From positions 28,490-92,489 of the forward strand of contig JAZRFE010000014.1 in the NCBI GenBank assembly GCA_045661205.1: a DNA stretch of 64,000 bases. The letters run 5' to 3'. This document shows positions 28,086 through 36,514 of this stretch, in pieces. The stretch's first letter is position 1. Each line of letters opens with the position of its first letter. The position numbers and the translations under genes were made by a program. Below the pieces are notes generated by a model. The model saw nothing but the letters and a program-made list of their open reading frames with translations, was not told where the DNA came from and made no database searches. The stretch comes from HGM04593 sp045661205 (GTDB taxonomy: Bacteria; Bacteroidota; Bacteroidia; Bacteroidales; Bacteroidaceae).

Positions 28086-28652
28086 ATGATTAATGCACAG
28101 GACATTAAAATCGGAACAGCAATCCGCATGGATGGCAAGTTGTATTTTTGTATCGATTTCTTGCATGTGAAACCCGGTAAGGGAAACACATTCATGCGTA
28201 CAAAACTGAAAGATATCGTTGATGGCTACGTACTTGAGCGTCGTTTCAATATCGGTGAGAAACTCGAGGATGTACGCGTAGAGCGTCGCCCCTACCAGTA
28301 TCTCTATCAGGAAGGTGATGACTACATCTTTATGAACAACGAGACATACGAGCAGATTCCTATCCCCGGACACCAGATCAACGGCTTGGCATACATGAAA
28401 GAGGGTATGACACTCGAGGTTGTTACAGATGCAACAACAGAGACTGTACTTTTCGCTGATATGCCCGTTAAGGTGGTTCTCGCAATCACTTACACAGAGC
28501 CCGGACTCAAAGGCGATACAGCAACCAACACTACAAAGCCTGCTACTCTCGAGACAGGTGCCGAGATTCGCGTACCTCTTTTCATCAACGAAGGTGAGCT
28601 CGTTGAGGTTGATACACGCAACGGCGACTATGTAGGCCGCGTAAAAGCATAA
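28086..28652 (+). CDS. efp: Elongation factor P
   Basis: 188 residues, the normal EF-P length with its three beta-barrel domains. The tip loop is VKPGKGNTFMRTK, with Lys32 at the position that enters the peptidyl-transferase centre. The C-terminal signature region reads TGAEIRVPLFINEGELVEVD. It relieves ribosome stalling at proline stretches. No EpmA-like modification enzyme is encoded in this window. Confidence 0.97.
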   Translation: MINAQDIKIGTAIRMDGKLYFCIDFLHVKPGKGNTFMRTKLKDIVDGYVLERRFNIGEKLEDVRVERRPYQYLYQEGDDYIFMNNETYEQIPIPGHQINGLAYMKEGMTLEVVTDATTETVLFADMPVKVVLAITYTEPGLKGDTATNTTKPATLETGAEIRVPLFINEGELVEVDTRNGDYVGRVKA

Positions 28653-28672
28653 CGAATATAAAATAGAAAGTC

Positions 28673-29668
28673 TTGTTATACTCTATTATTATACCCGTCT
28701 ACAACAGAGCGAACGAAGTAAAGGAACTTCTTGAAAGTCTCTGTGCGCAGACAGTGAAACCTTTTGAACTGTTGATAATAGAGGATGGCTCAAATGAACG
28801 ATGTGATTATTTACTTGATCACTATCGTTCATTTTTTCCTATCCACTACTACTATAAGCCCAATTCGGGTCGTAGCGACACTCGTAACTATGGCCTCGAA
28901 CGTGCCAATGGCGACTATCTTCTGTTCTTCGACTCTGATGTGATACTTCCTCCTCAGTATTTCGAAAGACTCGAGGCTGCTATGGCTCAAGAGTATGCCG
29001 ACTGTTTCGGTGGCCCCGACGCTGCCGACAGCTCTTTCAACGACATGCAAAAGGCGGTGAACCATTCGATGACCTCTTTCTGGACTACCGGCGGTATACG
29101 TGGCGGCAAGGCTGTCATGGAGAAATTTTGTCCGCGTACCTTCAATATGGGCTTGTCGAAAAAGGTGTACGACACTGTCGGAGGGTTCGAGGATATGATG
29201 GGCGAGGATATTGACCTCAGCCTCAGAATAAGAGCTGCGGGTTTCAAGATACGTCTCATACGCGAGGCGTTTGTCTATCACAAACGTCGCGTAGACCTCA
29301 GCCGTTTCTTTAAACAGGTGAACAACTTTGGTCAGGCGCGTATATGGTTGAAAATAAAGCATCCCGGTTCGTTGAAGATTGTTCACGCACTGCCGGCGCT
29401 GATGCTGGTGGCAGCAGCTCTGCTGTTGATGGCATCTGTTTTCTACCCCTGGCTGCTGCTGTTACCTCTTGTATATCTCCTGCTCATATTTTTCGATTCG
29501 TTGGCAAAGAACAAGAGTCTTAAGGTGGCTGCTCTCTCGGTGGCAACCGCAATAGTACAGATAACAGGTTACGGCACAGGATTCATGAAGGCTGTGTGGT
29601 TCAAGATAATATTGCGTCAGCCGCTTGAGACAAAAGCCAAGCTGACCAAACTTTACAACAGAGGTTAG
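28673..29668 (+). CDS. Family 2 glycosyltransferase with C-terminal membrane helices
   Basis: 331 residues. The GT-A domain begins at once with YSIIIPVYNRANEVKELLES and includes IIEDGSNE and FFDSDVILPP, the nucleotide-sugar and metal site. MGEDIDLSLRIRAAG is the usual acceptor-side ED motif. Two hydrophobic helices near residues 240-285 tie it to the inner membrane. It probably adds a sugar to a cell-surface polysaccharide or glycolipid; the sugar is unknown. The start seems to be TTG (28673); no in-frame ATG would keep the first strand. Confidence 0.85.
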   Translation: MLYSIIIPVYNRANEVKELLESLCAQTVKPFELLIIEDGSNERCDYLLDHYRSFFPIHYYYKPNSGRSDTRNYGLERANGDYLLFFDSDVILPPQYFERLEAAMAQEYADCFGGPDAADSSFNDMQKAVNHSMTSFWTTGGIRGGKAVMEKFCPRTFNMGLSKKVYDTVGGFEDMMGEDIDLSLRIRAAGFKIRLIREAFVYHKRRVDLSRFFKQVNNFGQARIWLKIKHPGSLKIVHALPALMLVAAALLLMASVFYPWLLLLPLVYLLLIFFDSLAKNKSLKVAALSVATAIVQITGYGTGFMKAVWFKIILRQPLETKAKLTKLYNRG

Positions 29669-29683
29669 AAACTGCTCCCTATT

Positions 29684-30382
29684 TTGGAATCGACGAACAA
29701 GAAATTAAGTATCAGAGAGTGGCCCGAAGATGACCGCCCTCGCGAGAAGGTGATGCGTAACGGTGTTGCCTCGCTTAGCAAGTCCGAACTGCTTGCGATA
29801 CTCATCGGCTCTGGTAATGCCGAGGAATCGGCTGTGGAACTGATGAAGAAGGTACTTGCTTCGTGTAACGACAGCATCGCCGAACTTTCCAAACTTACGG
29901 TCGAGGAACTTTGTCGTTTCAAAGGCATAGGCTCGGCAAAGGCGATAACAATCATCGCAGCATGCGAGTTGTGGAAACGCCGAAAAGAAGACGACAGGGA
30001 AGAGCACTTTGTGGTGCGCACCTCGCAGGATGTTTACGACTACTTCTACCCGCTGTTGTGCGACCTTGTCATTGAAGAGTGCCATGTGTTGCTGCTCAAC
30101 AATATGAACCGTGTCATCGACAGTGTGAAGGTGGGCAGTGGAGGATACACCGGCACTATGGTGGACATACGCTACGTGTTGCGCGAGGCGTTGCTGAAAC
30201 GCGCCACAGCTCTTGTGCTATGCCACAATCACCCGTCGGGGAGCCTCAAACCCAGCAACGAGGATGACAAACTCACACGAAGCATGGCTTCGGCATGTGG
30301 TGTTATGAACATACGCTTTCTCGATCACATTATATTTACGGATAGAAGATTTTTTAGTTACAAGGACGAAGGACGTTTATAG
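29684..30382 (+). CDS. radC: RadC-family JAB/MPN protein
   Basis: 232 residues. An N-terminal helix-hairpin-helix segment (EELCRFKGIGSAKAITIIAA) precedes the JAMM metal site HNHPSG (His181, His183) with Asp194 downstream, the classic RadC domain. Despite the name, its role in DNA repair is doubtful in other bacteria. The start appears to be TTG at 29684, giving the family N-terminus KLSIREWPEDDRPREK. It lies 15 bases after the glycosyltransferase and 2 before the DUF59 gene. Confidence 0.92.
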   Translation: MESTNKKLSIREWPEDDRPREKVMRNGVASLSKSELLAILIGSGNAEESAVELMKKVLASCNDSIAELSKLTVEELCRFKGIGSAKAITIIAACELWKRRKEDDREEHFVVRTSQDVYDYFYPLLCDLVIEECHVLLLNNMNRVIDSVKVGSGGYTGTMVDIRYVLREALLKRATALVLCHNHPSGSLKPSNEDDKLTRSMASACGVMNIRFLDHIIFTDRRFFSYKDEGRL

Positions 30383-30384
30383 CT

Positions 30385-30699
30385 ATGGATGAAAAATTTC
30401 AATTGGAAGAGAAAATTGTCTCGATGATGAAGACTGTTTACGACCCGGAGATTCCGGTAAACATCTACGACTTGGGACTCATATATAGAATAGAGGTAAA
30501 AGAGGATAATGCAGTGGAGGTGGATATGACACTCACTGCCCCCAACTGTCCTGCTGCCGATTTTCTGATGGAGGATGTGAAACAGAAGGTGGAGTCCATT
30601 CCCGAGGTCACCAAACTCGACCTCAACCTTGTCTTTGAACCAGAGTGGAGTCAGGACCTCATGACCGAGGAAGCCAAACTTGAACTTGGTTTCTTGTAA
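30385..30699 (+). CDS. MIP18/DUF59-family Fe-S assembly protein
   Basis: 104 residues forming one DUF59 domain: KTVYDPEIPVNIYDLGLIY, VDMTLTAPNCPAADFLMEDV and LVFEPEWSQDLMTEEAKLEL. The single conserved Cys in APNCP is the one tied to Fe-S cluster handling in SufT-like proteins. It is likely an accessory factor for cluster assembly or delivery in the cytoplasm. It begins two bases after radC, so it is co-transcribed. Confidence 0.92.
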   Translation: MDEKFQLEEKIVSMMKTVYDPEIPVNIYDLGLIYRIEVKEDNAVEVDMTLTAPNCPAADFLMEDVKQKVESIPEVTKLDLNLVFEPEWSQDLMTEEAKLELGFL

Positions 30700-30719
30700 C
30701 ATTGTAAAAACACCGTTCG

Positions 30720-31481
30720 ATGAACAGAAAAGTCTATTTCCTCTCCGATGCACATCTGGGCTCGTGGGCGATACAACATCGTCGCACGCACGAGCGACGT
30801 CTCGTCTCCTTTCTCGACAAGATAAAGGGCGAGGCAGCAGCTATATATTTCCTGGGAGATATGTTCGACTTCTGGTACGAATACAAACATGTTGTTCCCA
30901 AAGGTTTTACCCGCTTCCTGGGTAAAATATCCGAACTTACCGACAGCGGCATCGAGGTGCACTTCTTTCCCGGCAACCACGACCTGTGGTGCAAGGACTA
31001 CTTTGAAAAGGAGTGTGGAATGACAATACATCGCGAGCCTATGCTTGCCGAGATTAACGGCAAGGAGTTCTTTCTTGCTCATGGTGATGAATTTGCCGGT
31101 GAGTCTAACTTCGCCGTTCTTCGTGCGATATTCCACAGTCGCTTTCTGCAACGAATGTTCTCGTGCTTTGTGCATCCCCGTTGGGCGTTGAGCATGGGTC
31201 TTGGATGGGCACGTCACAGCATGCGCAAGCACAAGCAGAATGGCGACATTCCTTTCCGTGGAGTCGATCGCGAACCATGTATGACATACGCTCGTCGCTA
31301 TCTCGAGAAACACAGTACTGTCGATTGTTTCATCTTCGGCCATCGTCACTGCGATGCAGATGTGATGCTCTCCGAGACTACACGTTGTATCATTCTCGGC
31401 GACTGGATTTCTGAGTTTACATACGTTGAGTATGATGGTGATAAAATTGCTGTCAAAAAGTATGTCGAGGGGGAGAAGTAG
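30720..31481 (+). CDS. lpxH: UDP-2,3-diacylglucosamine diphosphatase
   Basis: 253 residues of the calcineurin-like phosphoesterase fold with all metal motifs: SDAHLGSW, GDMFDFWYEY, GNHDLWC, HGDEF and FGHRHCD. It hydrolyses UDP-2,3-diacylglucosamine to lipid X plus UMP in lipid A synthesis at the inner membrane face. It follows the DUF59 gene after 20 bases and is the last gene before a strong terminator. Confidence 0.93.
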   Translation: MNRKVYFLSDAHLGSWAIQHRRTHERRLVSFLDKIKGEAAAIYFLGDMFDFWYEYKHVVPKGFTRFLGKISELTDSGIEVHFFPGNHDLWCKDYFEKECGMTIHREPMLAEINGKEFFLAHGDEFAGESNFAVLRAIFHSRFLQRMFSCFVHPRWALSMGLGWARHSMRKHKQNGDIPFRGVDREPCMTYARRYLEKHSTVDCFIFGHRHCDADVMLSETTRCIILGDWISEFTYVEYDGDKIAVKKYVEGEK

Positions 31482-31504
31482 CCTCTTGGAAATACTGAGT
31501 ATCA

Positions 31505-31544
31505 AGCTGTGCCAAACGCATATTGGCGCAGCTTTTTCTTTTTT
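31505..31544 (+). terminator. Terminator after lpxH
   Basis: AGCTGTGCCAA / TTGGCGCAGCT with one wobble, then TTTTTCTTTTTT. Confidence 0.88.
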
Positions 31545-31590
31545 GCAACTCATATAAAATTTAAACAATCCCTAATATTAATGAAAATAG

Positions 31591-31621
31591 TTGTTCGTTG
31601 CGGCTATTTTCTCTATTTTCG
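31591..31621 (+). promoter_or_regulatory. Promoter of the SIMPL-domain gene
   Basis: TTG (31591-31593), a 20-base spacer and TATTTTCG (31614-31621), one base off TAnnTTTG. Confidence 0.5.
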
Positions 31622-31647
31622 CACCCAATGTCGAACCATAATAATTA

Positions 31648-32382
31648 ATGATGAATATGAAAAATTTATCCCTTTGCGCGATTGCAATCTTCTCAATGAT
31701 GAGCACTTTCCTTACTCCTTCGTCGGTGAGTGCGCAGAATAATCTTCCGGCGGTACCATATATCGAGGTGCGTGCTACGGCCACCCGCAAAGTTACTCCC
31801 GACGAAATTTATCTGAAGATAACCATTAAAGAGAGTGATTATAAAGGCAAGAAGAGCCTGCAACAGGTGCAGCAGTCAATGGTGCGTACACTCGAAAAGC
31901 AGGGCGTCGATGTTGATGAAAATCTGACGGTGCAGTCGATGGGTAGCTCTATGAGGCTGAAAGCTTTTTCGTCGAAGGTGAAAAGTCTCACCGAGGCTGT
32001 GTATATTCTCCGCCTTTCGGATGTAGAGGCTATGCAGAGTGTTATTTCGGCATTGGAGGCGCAGGAGATTTCCAATATAATTCTTGCTGAGACCAAATAT
32101 TCCCGTCGCGATGCTCTTGAGAATGAACTTGGAGTAGAGGCTATAAAAAAGGCGAAGCAGCGTGCTACTGAACTTGTCGCTGCCATCGGTCAGGAGGTTG
32201 GCAAGGCTATATATGTAAATTCATGGGGAATGAACGAGATTGTTTCTCCGCGTAACTACAAGGCGATGGCTGCACGTGGGGTGGTTGTCGAGGAGGCGGT
32301 TGATGCTGTTCCTGCGCCTGTGCTTTCTATTACCGAGAATGAGTATTCGGTAGATGTGAATGTGAGGTTCGAGATTAAATGA
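31648..32382 (+). CDS. Secreted SIMPL-domain (DUF541) protein
   Basis: 244 residues with a signal peptide (through SSVSAQNN). The rest is a SIMPL domain: YIEVRATATRKVTPDEIYLK, IKKAKQRATELVAAIGQEVG, and a C-terminal strand VDVNVRFEIK. Similar proteins bind no known cofactor and have been tied to envelope stress and resistance to oxidative damage; here the role is unassigned. The start may be the Met at 31648 or one of the next two. A hairpin with a T tract follows at 32405-32444. Confidence 0.88.
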   Translation: MMNMKNLSLCAIAIFSMMSTFLTPSSVSAQNNLPAVPYIEVRATATRKVTPDEIYLKITIKESDYKGKKSLQQVQQSMVRTLEKQGVDVDENLTVQSMGSSMRLKAFSSKVKSLTEAVYILRLSDVEAMQSVISALEAQEISNIILAETKYSRRDALENELGVEAIKKAKQRATELVAAIGQEVGKAIYVNSWGMNEIVSPRNYKAMAARGVVVEEAVDAVPAPVLSITENEYSVDVNVRFEIK

Positions 32383-32399
32383 TTTTGATATTGTAAGTG

Positions 32400-33292
32400 A
32401 TTATGGGGATTGAGGATTTTGCTTCTTCAATCCCTGTATTTTTTACCATTGATCTTTGGTTGCTAAATGAACGGTTATTCTTTCTAAATGTACTTTGGCG
32501 CCCAAAGTACCAAAGGCCCGGCACACGGAAAGTGCAGTCGGCTCGTTCTTTGTTCACAAGTTGCCTATGGGCAACATTCCTCAGTCAAACGAGCCTTGTC
32601 CCTCAAGCCTATCGTATGTTTTTCGGGTGCTGTGGAACTCCTTCAGTTATCCACGCGCTGCGTGTATAACTAGCAGTCAAACAGTCCTCGCACTATTCCC
32701 GAAAAACATACGGGCTCTCACTGTGCCCTTTAACGGTGCCAGAAGTTTTTAGAAGTTACCAATGCTTGCAAAAAACTCCCCCTCTTGGCTAAGAGGGGGT
32801 GGCCTTTGGCCAGGGGCGTTCGACGATTATTTATTCTAACTCCCTCCCCCTTCGGGTACTCCCTCTTACAGAAGAGGGAGAGTTCCTTTTGCAAAGGTTA
32901 CTTTCAAAAAAATACAGCACTGTCAAAATCACAGGCAACGGCCGCAGTAAAAGGCGCGGATAAGAGTGTGAAAGTTTTTTTGGCGCGCTGTGGCGCGGCT
33001 AAACTTACACACTCCCGCGTAGTCTTTCTGTGGGGAAAGTTGCCGACAAGTAGCGCCCAACCGAGGGATATTTTCGCTCGCGAAAATTCGTGAGCAAAAG
33101 GGCGATACAACTGATTTTGTCTGTGCTGTGCCTTTTGCACCCTTTTGGGCGCCAAAAGGGTGGATAGAAACAATGGCCGATAAAATTGCAACAAAAGATT
33201 AAGGGTAAAGACTGCTGCTAATAATCAAAAACTAATATTGCTGTATAATAAAAAAAAGAGATTGAGGAACATTTGCCCTCAATCCCCATAAT
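32400..33292. repeat. Hairpin-rich element made of two inverted diverged modules, bounded by 16-bp inverted repeats
   Basis: This fills the gap between the SIMPL gene and mtaB; I see no credible gene in it. ATTATGGGGATTGAGG (32400-32415) is repeated exactly in inverse at 33277-33292. Moving inward, each half has matching parts in the same order: a terminal terminator-like hairpin, a palindrome with TTTGGCGCCCAAA core (around 32494-32514 and 33138-33166), a short hairpin (GTTGCC/GGCAAC left; ATTTTCGC/GCGAAAAT right), and a long stem (32613-32627 with 32698-32712; 32964-32977 with 33001-33014). The centre (32770-32885) has pyrimidine/purine hairpins. Short ORFs exist but look incidental. REP-like or MITE-like DNA is the likely class. 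Confidence 0.7.
32405..32444 (+). terminator. Terminator-like hairpin after the SIMPL gene
   Basis: GGGATTGA (32406-32413) pairs with TCAATCCC (32427-32434), then TGTATTTTTT. It forms the left end of the 32400-33292 element. Confidence 0.6.
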
Positions 33293-33362
33293 TGAAAATA
33301 AAGTAATCAAGAACAAAAGTTAATGTTGCGGTCTTTTCTGCCGAAAATTCGTTTTTTATAAT

Positions 33363-33370
33363 TATCTTCG
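33363..33370 (+). promoter_or_regulatory. -7 element of mtaB
   Basis: TATCTTCG, one base off the consensus, 27 bases before mtaB. No clear -33 box. Confidence 0.4.
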
Positions 33371-33397
33371 CAGTCACAAGCACGATAGGAACAGACA

Positions 33398-34720
33398 ATG
33401 ATTGACACATCTATATTCAAAGATAAAAAAGCAGTCTACTACACACTTGGCTGCAAACTCAATTTCTCCGAGACCTCAACCATCGAACGCACATTGCAAG
33501 AGGCCGGCATACGCACTGCACGTCGTGGCGAGCAGGCCGATATATGCGTGATAAACAGTTGCGCTGTAACACAAGAGGCCGAGAAAAAATGTCGCCAGGC
33601 TATTCATAAACTCATACGCAAACACCCTGACGCATACATCGTGGTTACCGGATGTTACGCCCAACTGTCGCCCGAAAAACTCGCAGCCGAAGAGGGTGTG
33701 GATGTTGTTCTCGGCATCGACAAAAAGGGCGATGTTCTTGAACATCTTGGCAATTTGCAGAAACGCGAAGGGGTGGGAGAGTGGTTTGTTCAGCCTACAA
33801 AGAATGTGCGCAATTTCGTGCCCTCGTGCTCGCGTGGCGACCGTACACGCTACTTCCTGAAGGTGCAGGATGGCTGTGACTATTTCTGTACCTATTGCAC
33901 TATTCCCTACGCACGCGGTCGCAGTCGCAATCCTCATGTTGCCGACCTTGTGGCACAGGCGCGTAAGGCTGCCGACGAGGGTGGTCGCGAGATTGTCATC
34001 ACAGGAGTGAATATAGGCGATTTTGGCAAGAGTACCGGCGAGAGTTTCGTGACACTTGTCAAGGAGCTTGATGCAGTCGAGGGGATTGATCGTTATCGCA
34101 TCTCGTCGATAGAACCCAATCTTATCACAGACGAGATTATAGAATATATATCGACGTCGCGCAGCTTTATGCCCCATCTGCACATTCCTTTGCAAGCGGG
34201 TAGCGATGAGGTCCTCAAATTGATGCACCGCCGCTACGATACGGCATTCTTTGCCGAAAAGATAGCCACTGTGCGTCGCGTGCTCCCCGATGCTTTCATT
34301 GGTGTGGATGTCATTGTGGGTACACGTGGTGAGAGCGAAGAACTGTTCCAAAAGGCTTATGACTTTATAAAATCTCTTGATATTTCCCAGTTGCACGTCT
34401 TCAGCTACTCCGAGCGACCGGGTACGCAAGCCCTTAAGATAGAGGGTGCTGTTCCCCCTGCTGAGAAGCAGCGTCGCAGCCGTCTGCTCATAGAGCTTTC
34501 CGAAGAGAAACGTATCGCCTTTTACGAGCGTTACATAGGCAAAGAGGCACTTGTGCTTTTTGAAAAACCGCGCCCCGAAATGCCTATGGGAGGCTTCACC
34601 GAGAACTATATACGCGTGGAGACCGAGTGTGACAAGGCGTTGGTTAATAAAGTGGTACGTGTGCGTCTGGGCGGTTTTAATGAAGACCGTTCGGCTCTGA
34701 CGGTTGCGGAATATCTCTAA
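33398..34720 (+). CDS. mtaB: tRNA t6A37 methylthiotransferase MtaB
   Basis: 440 residues. The UPF0004 domain carries cysteines 19 (TLGCKLN), 55 (INSCAVT) and 86 (TGCYAQ) for one cluster. The radical-SAM motif is CDYFCTYC (160, 164, 167) for the other. A C-terminal TRAM-type domain binds tRNA. GCKLNFSET and the missing MiaB-specific features favour MtaB, which converts t6A37 to ms2t6A in tRNAs reading ANN codons. The second glycosyltransferase starts 14 bases later and may be in the same transcript. Confidence 0.93.
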   Translation: MIDTSIFKDKKAVYYTLGCKLNFSETSTIERTLQEAGIRTARRGEQADICVINSCAVTQEAEKKCRQAIHKLIRKHPDAYIVVTGCYAQLSPEKLAAEEGVDVVLGIDKKGDVLEHLGNLQKREGVGEWFVQPTKNVRNFVPSCSRGDRTRYFLKVQDGCDYFCTYCTIPYARGRSRNPHVADLVAQARKAADEGGREIVITGVNIGDFGKSTGESFVTLVKELDAVEGIDRYRISSIEPNLITDEIIEYISTSRSFMPHLHIPLQAGSDEVLKLMHRRYDTAFFAEKIATVRRVLPDAFIGVDVIVGTRGESEELFQKAYDFIKSLDISQLHVFSYSERPGTQALKIEGAVPPAEKQRRSRLLIELSEEKRIAFYERYIGKEALVLFEKPRPEMPMGGFTENYIRVETECDKALVNKVVRVRLGGFNEDRSALTVAEYL

Positions 34721-34734
34721 TCTCGGACACAAAA

Positions 34735-35763
34735 ATGCAAGTTATGAAAAGCAAGGTGGCAGTGGTTATTCTCAATTACAACGGTGCGGAAATGTTGCGC
34801 CGTTTTCTGCCGTCGGTCTTGGAGTTTTCTCCCGAGGCCGAGGTTGTTGTTGCCGACAATGCTTCGACTGATACCTCTGTCGAGGTGATGCGCAACGAGT
34901 TTCCCGCAGTGCGCCTTGTTGTTCTCGATAAAAATCACGGCTTTGCCGATGGCTACAACCATGCTCTTCGCGAGATAGAGGCCGACTATTACCTATTGCT
35001 CAATTCCGATGTAGAGGTTACTCACGGGTGGCTTGCTCCGCTGCTTGCCTTTATGGATGCTCACGATGATGTTGCTGCCTGTCAGCCTAAATTGTTGAGC
35101 TATAATGATAAGGCGTATTTTGAGTATGCGGGTGGCGCAGGCGGCTTTCTCGACCGCTACGGCTATCCTTTCTGCCGTGGTCGCATATTCGATGCCGTCG
35201 AAGAGGATAAGGGGCAGTACGATAGTGTGGCCGACCTCTTTTGGGCTACGGGTGCTGCGCTGATGATACGCTCGGCCGACTATTGGTCGGCGGGTGGACT
35301 TGACGGTACTTTCTTTGCCCACATGGAAGAGATTGACCTCTGCTGGCGTCTGCGTGCGCGTGGCAGACGCATAGTCTGCGTGCCGGACAGCGTTGTCTAT
35401 CATGTCGGTGGTGCAACGCTCAACAAGAGCAACCCTCGCAAAACCTTTCTTAACTTTCGCAACAATTTGCTGATGCTTTACAAGAATCTTCCCGAAAAAG
35501 AACTTTCCGCTGTGATGATGCGTCGCGCATTGCTCGACTATGTGGCGGCCACTAAATTCCTGCTCTCGGGGAATGTTGGTGATTTTAAGGCAGTTATTGC
35601 TGCTCGTCGCGAGTTCTTGCGAGTGAAAAAAACTTATGCGGCAGCGCGTAAAGAAAATCTCGGGAAGAGCGTCTGCGACGATATTCCCGAGCGTGTAAAC
35701 TTCTCAATCCTTTGGCAGTATTACGCTAAAGGACACAAACTTTTCAGTAATCTCTCTATTTGA
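34735..35763 (+). CDS. Family 2 glycosyltransferase, rhamnosyltransferase-like
   Basis: 342 residues, no membrane helix at the end. GT-A motifs: VAVVILNYNGAEMLRRFLPS, VVADNASTDTSVEVM, LLNSDVEVTHGWLAPLL, and the acceptor motif GLDGTFFAHMEEIDLCWRLR. The type is common for rhamnosyl and related transferases of surface polysaccharides; the sugar here is unknown. The second Met (34744) is an alternative start. Its stop overlaps the convergent HAD gene by eight bases. Confidence 0.85.
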   Translation: MQVMKSKVAVVILNYNGAEMLRRFLPSVLEFSPEAEVVVADNASTDTSVEVMRNEFPAVRLVVLDKNHGFADGYNHALREIEADYYLLLNSDVEVTHGWLAPLLAFMDAHDDVAACQPKLLSYNDKAYFEYAGGAGGFLDRYGYPFCRGRIFDAVEEDKGQYDSVADLFWATGAALMIRSADYWSAGGLDGTFFAHMEEIDLCWRLRARGRRIVCVPDSVVYHVGGATLNKSNPRKTFLNFRNNLLMLYKNLPEKELSAVMMRRALLDYVAATKFLLSGNVGDFKAVIAARREFLRVKKTYAAARKENLGKSVCDDIPERVNFSILWQYYAKGHKLFSNLSI

Positions 35764-36412
35764 TAAGCACCTCGCACAACTCCTCGATGGTGTCTGCAAT
35801 GTGTGCCGGATTGTTCTCGGCGAGGCTCTCGCGCGGGCAGAATCCCCATGTTACGGCAGCAAACTCCACATCGCCGTTCTTTGCAGTGTTCAGGTCTACA
35901 AGTGAGTCGCCAATGTAGATGATGTCGGCTTTGTCGGATATGTTTGCTGCTTGCATAATGTCATGCACTATTGTGGGGTCGGGCTTTACGGGAACGTTGT
36001 CGCGCTGTCCGAATACTGCAACAAAATTAATATCCGGGAAATATTTCTTTACAAGATTTTCGGTTGCTGCCTGATATTTGTTCGATGCTACTGCAAGTTG
36101 AACGCCTTTTGCCTGAAGCTCTGCAAGTAGGTCGCACACTCCGCGGTAGGGCTTTGTGTCGTCAGCCATGTGCAGGTTGTAGTATGCGCGGAACGGCGGG
36201 AGCAGTTTTTCTATGTTTTCGGCTGTCGCCTCCTCTGCGGGCAGTGCACGCTCAATGAGTTTGGCAATGCCGTTGCCTACAAACTTGTAGTATGCATCTA
36301 TCGGGTGCGTGGGGAAACCTGCTTCAGTAAATACGTGGTTGCAGCTGTTGCCCAGGTCTGCCACTGTGTCGAGGAGCGTTCCGTCGAGGTCGAATATATA
36401 TAACTTTTTCAT
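35756..36412 (-). CDS. HAD-superfamily phosphatase, phosphoglycolate phosphatase-like
   Basis: 218 residues. Motif I is FDLDGTLLDT, with the nucleophile Asp, followed by a helical cap (GNGIAKLIERALPAEE). Motif II is the Ser in LAVASNKYQ, motif III the Lys in VPVKPDP, and motif IV YIGDSLVDLNTAKNG. The best-known match is Gph, which removes phosphate from 2-phosphoglycolate formed during DNA repair, but other small phosphates are possible. It is divergent from the RsmI-like gene. Confidence 0.85.
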   Translation of the reverse strand: MKKLYIFDLDGTLLDTVADLGNSCNHVFTEAGFPTHPIDAYYKFVGNGIAKLIERALPAEEATAENIEKLLPPFRAYYNLHMADDTKPYRGVCDLLAELQAKGVQLAVASNKYQAATENLVKKYFPDINFVAVFGQRDNVPVKPDPTIVHDIMQAANISDKADIIYIGDSLVDLNTAKNGDVEFAAVTWGFCPRESLAENNPAHIADTIEELCEVLIK

Positions 36413-36482
36413 TTTTCTGTTTTTTAGATGTTGTTTGTAAAACTCGTGTTTGCGAAGTTACAAAAATGTTATGAATTTTGCG

Positions 36483-36490
36483 TATCTTCG
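36483..36490 (+). promoter_or_regulatory. -7 element of the RsmI-like methylase gene
   Basis: TATCTTCG lies 24 bases before the ATG at 36515. A minus-strand TAACTTCG at 36454-36461 probably serves the divergent HAD gene. Confidence 0.45.
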
Positions 36491-36514
36491 CGCAATCTAT
36501 TATTGCAAATAAAA

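Noticed and set aside
32397..33194. Short ORFs in the 32.4-33.3 kb element (for example 32495-32752 plus and 32904-33194 minus)
   Set aside because: The left plus-strand and right minus-strand translations are weakly alike because the DNA modules are homologous, but stems covary and the peptides have no domain or start signal, so a structured repeat explains them better.
33476..34732. A 418-codon minus-strand frame opposite mtaB
   Set aside because: Same cause; all expected MtaB motifs are on the plus strand, and the antisense product has no recognisable features.
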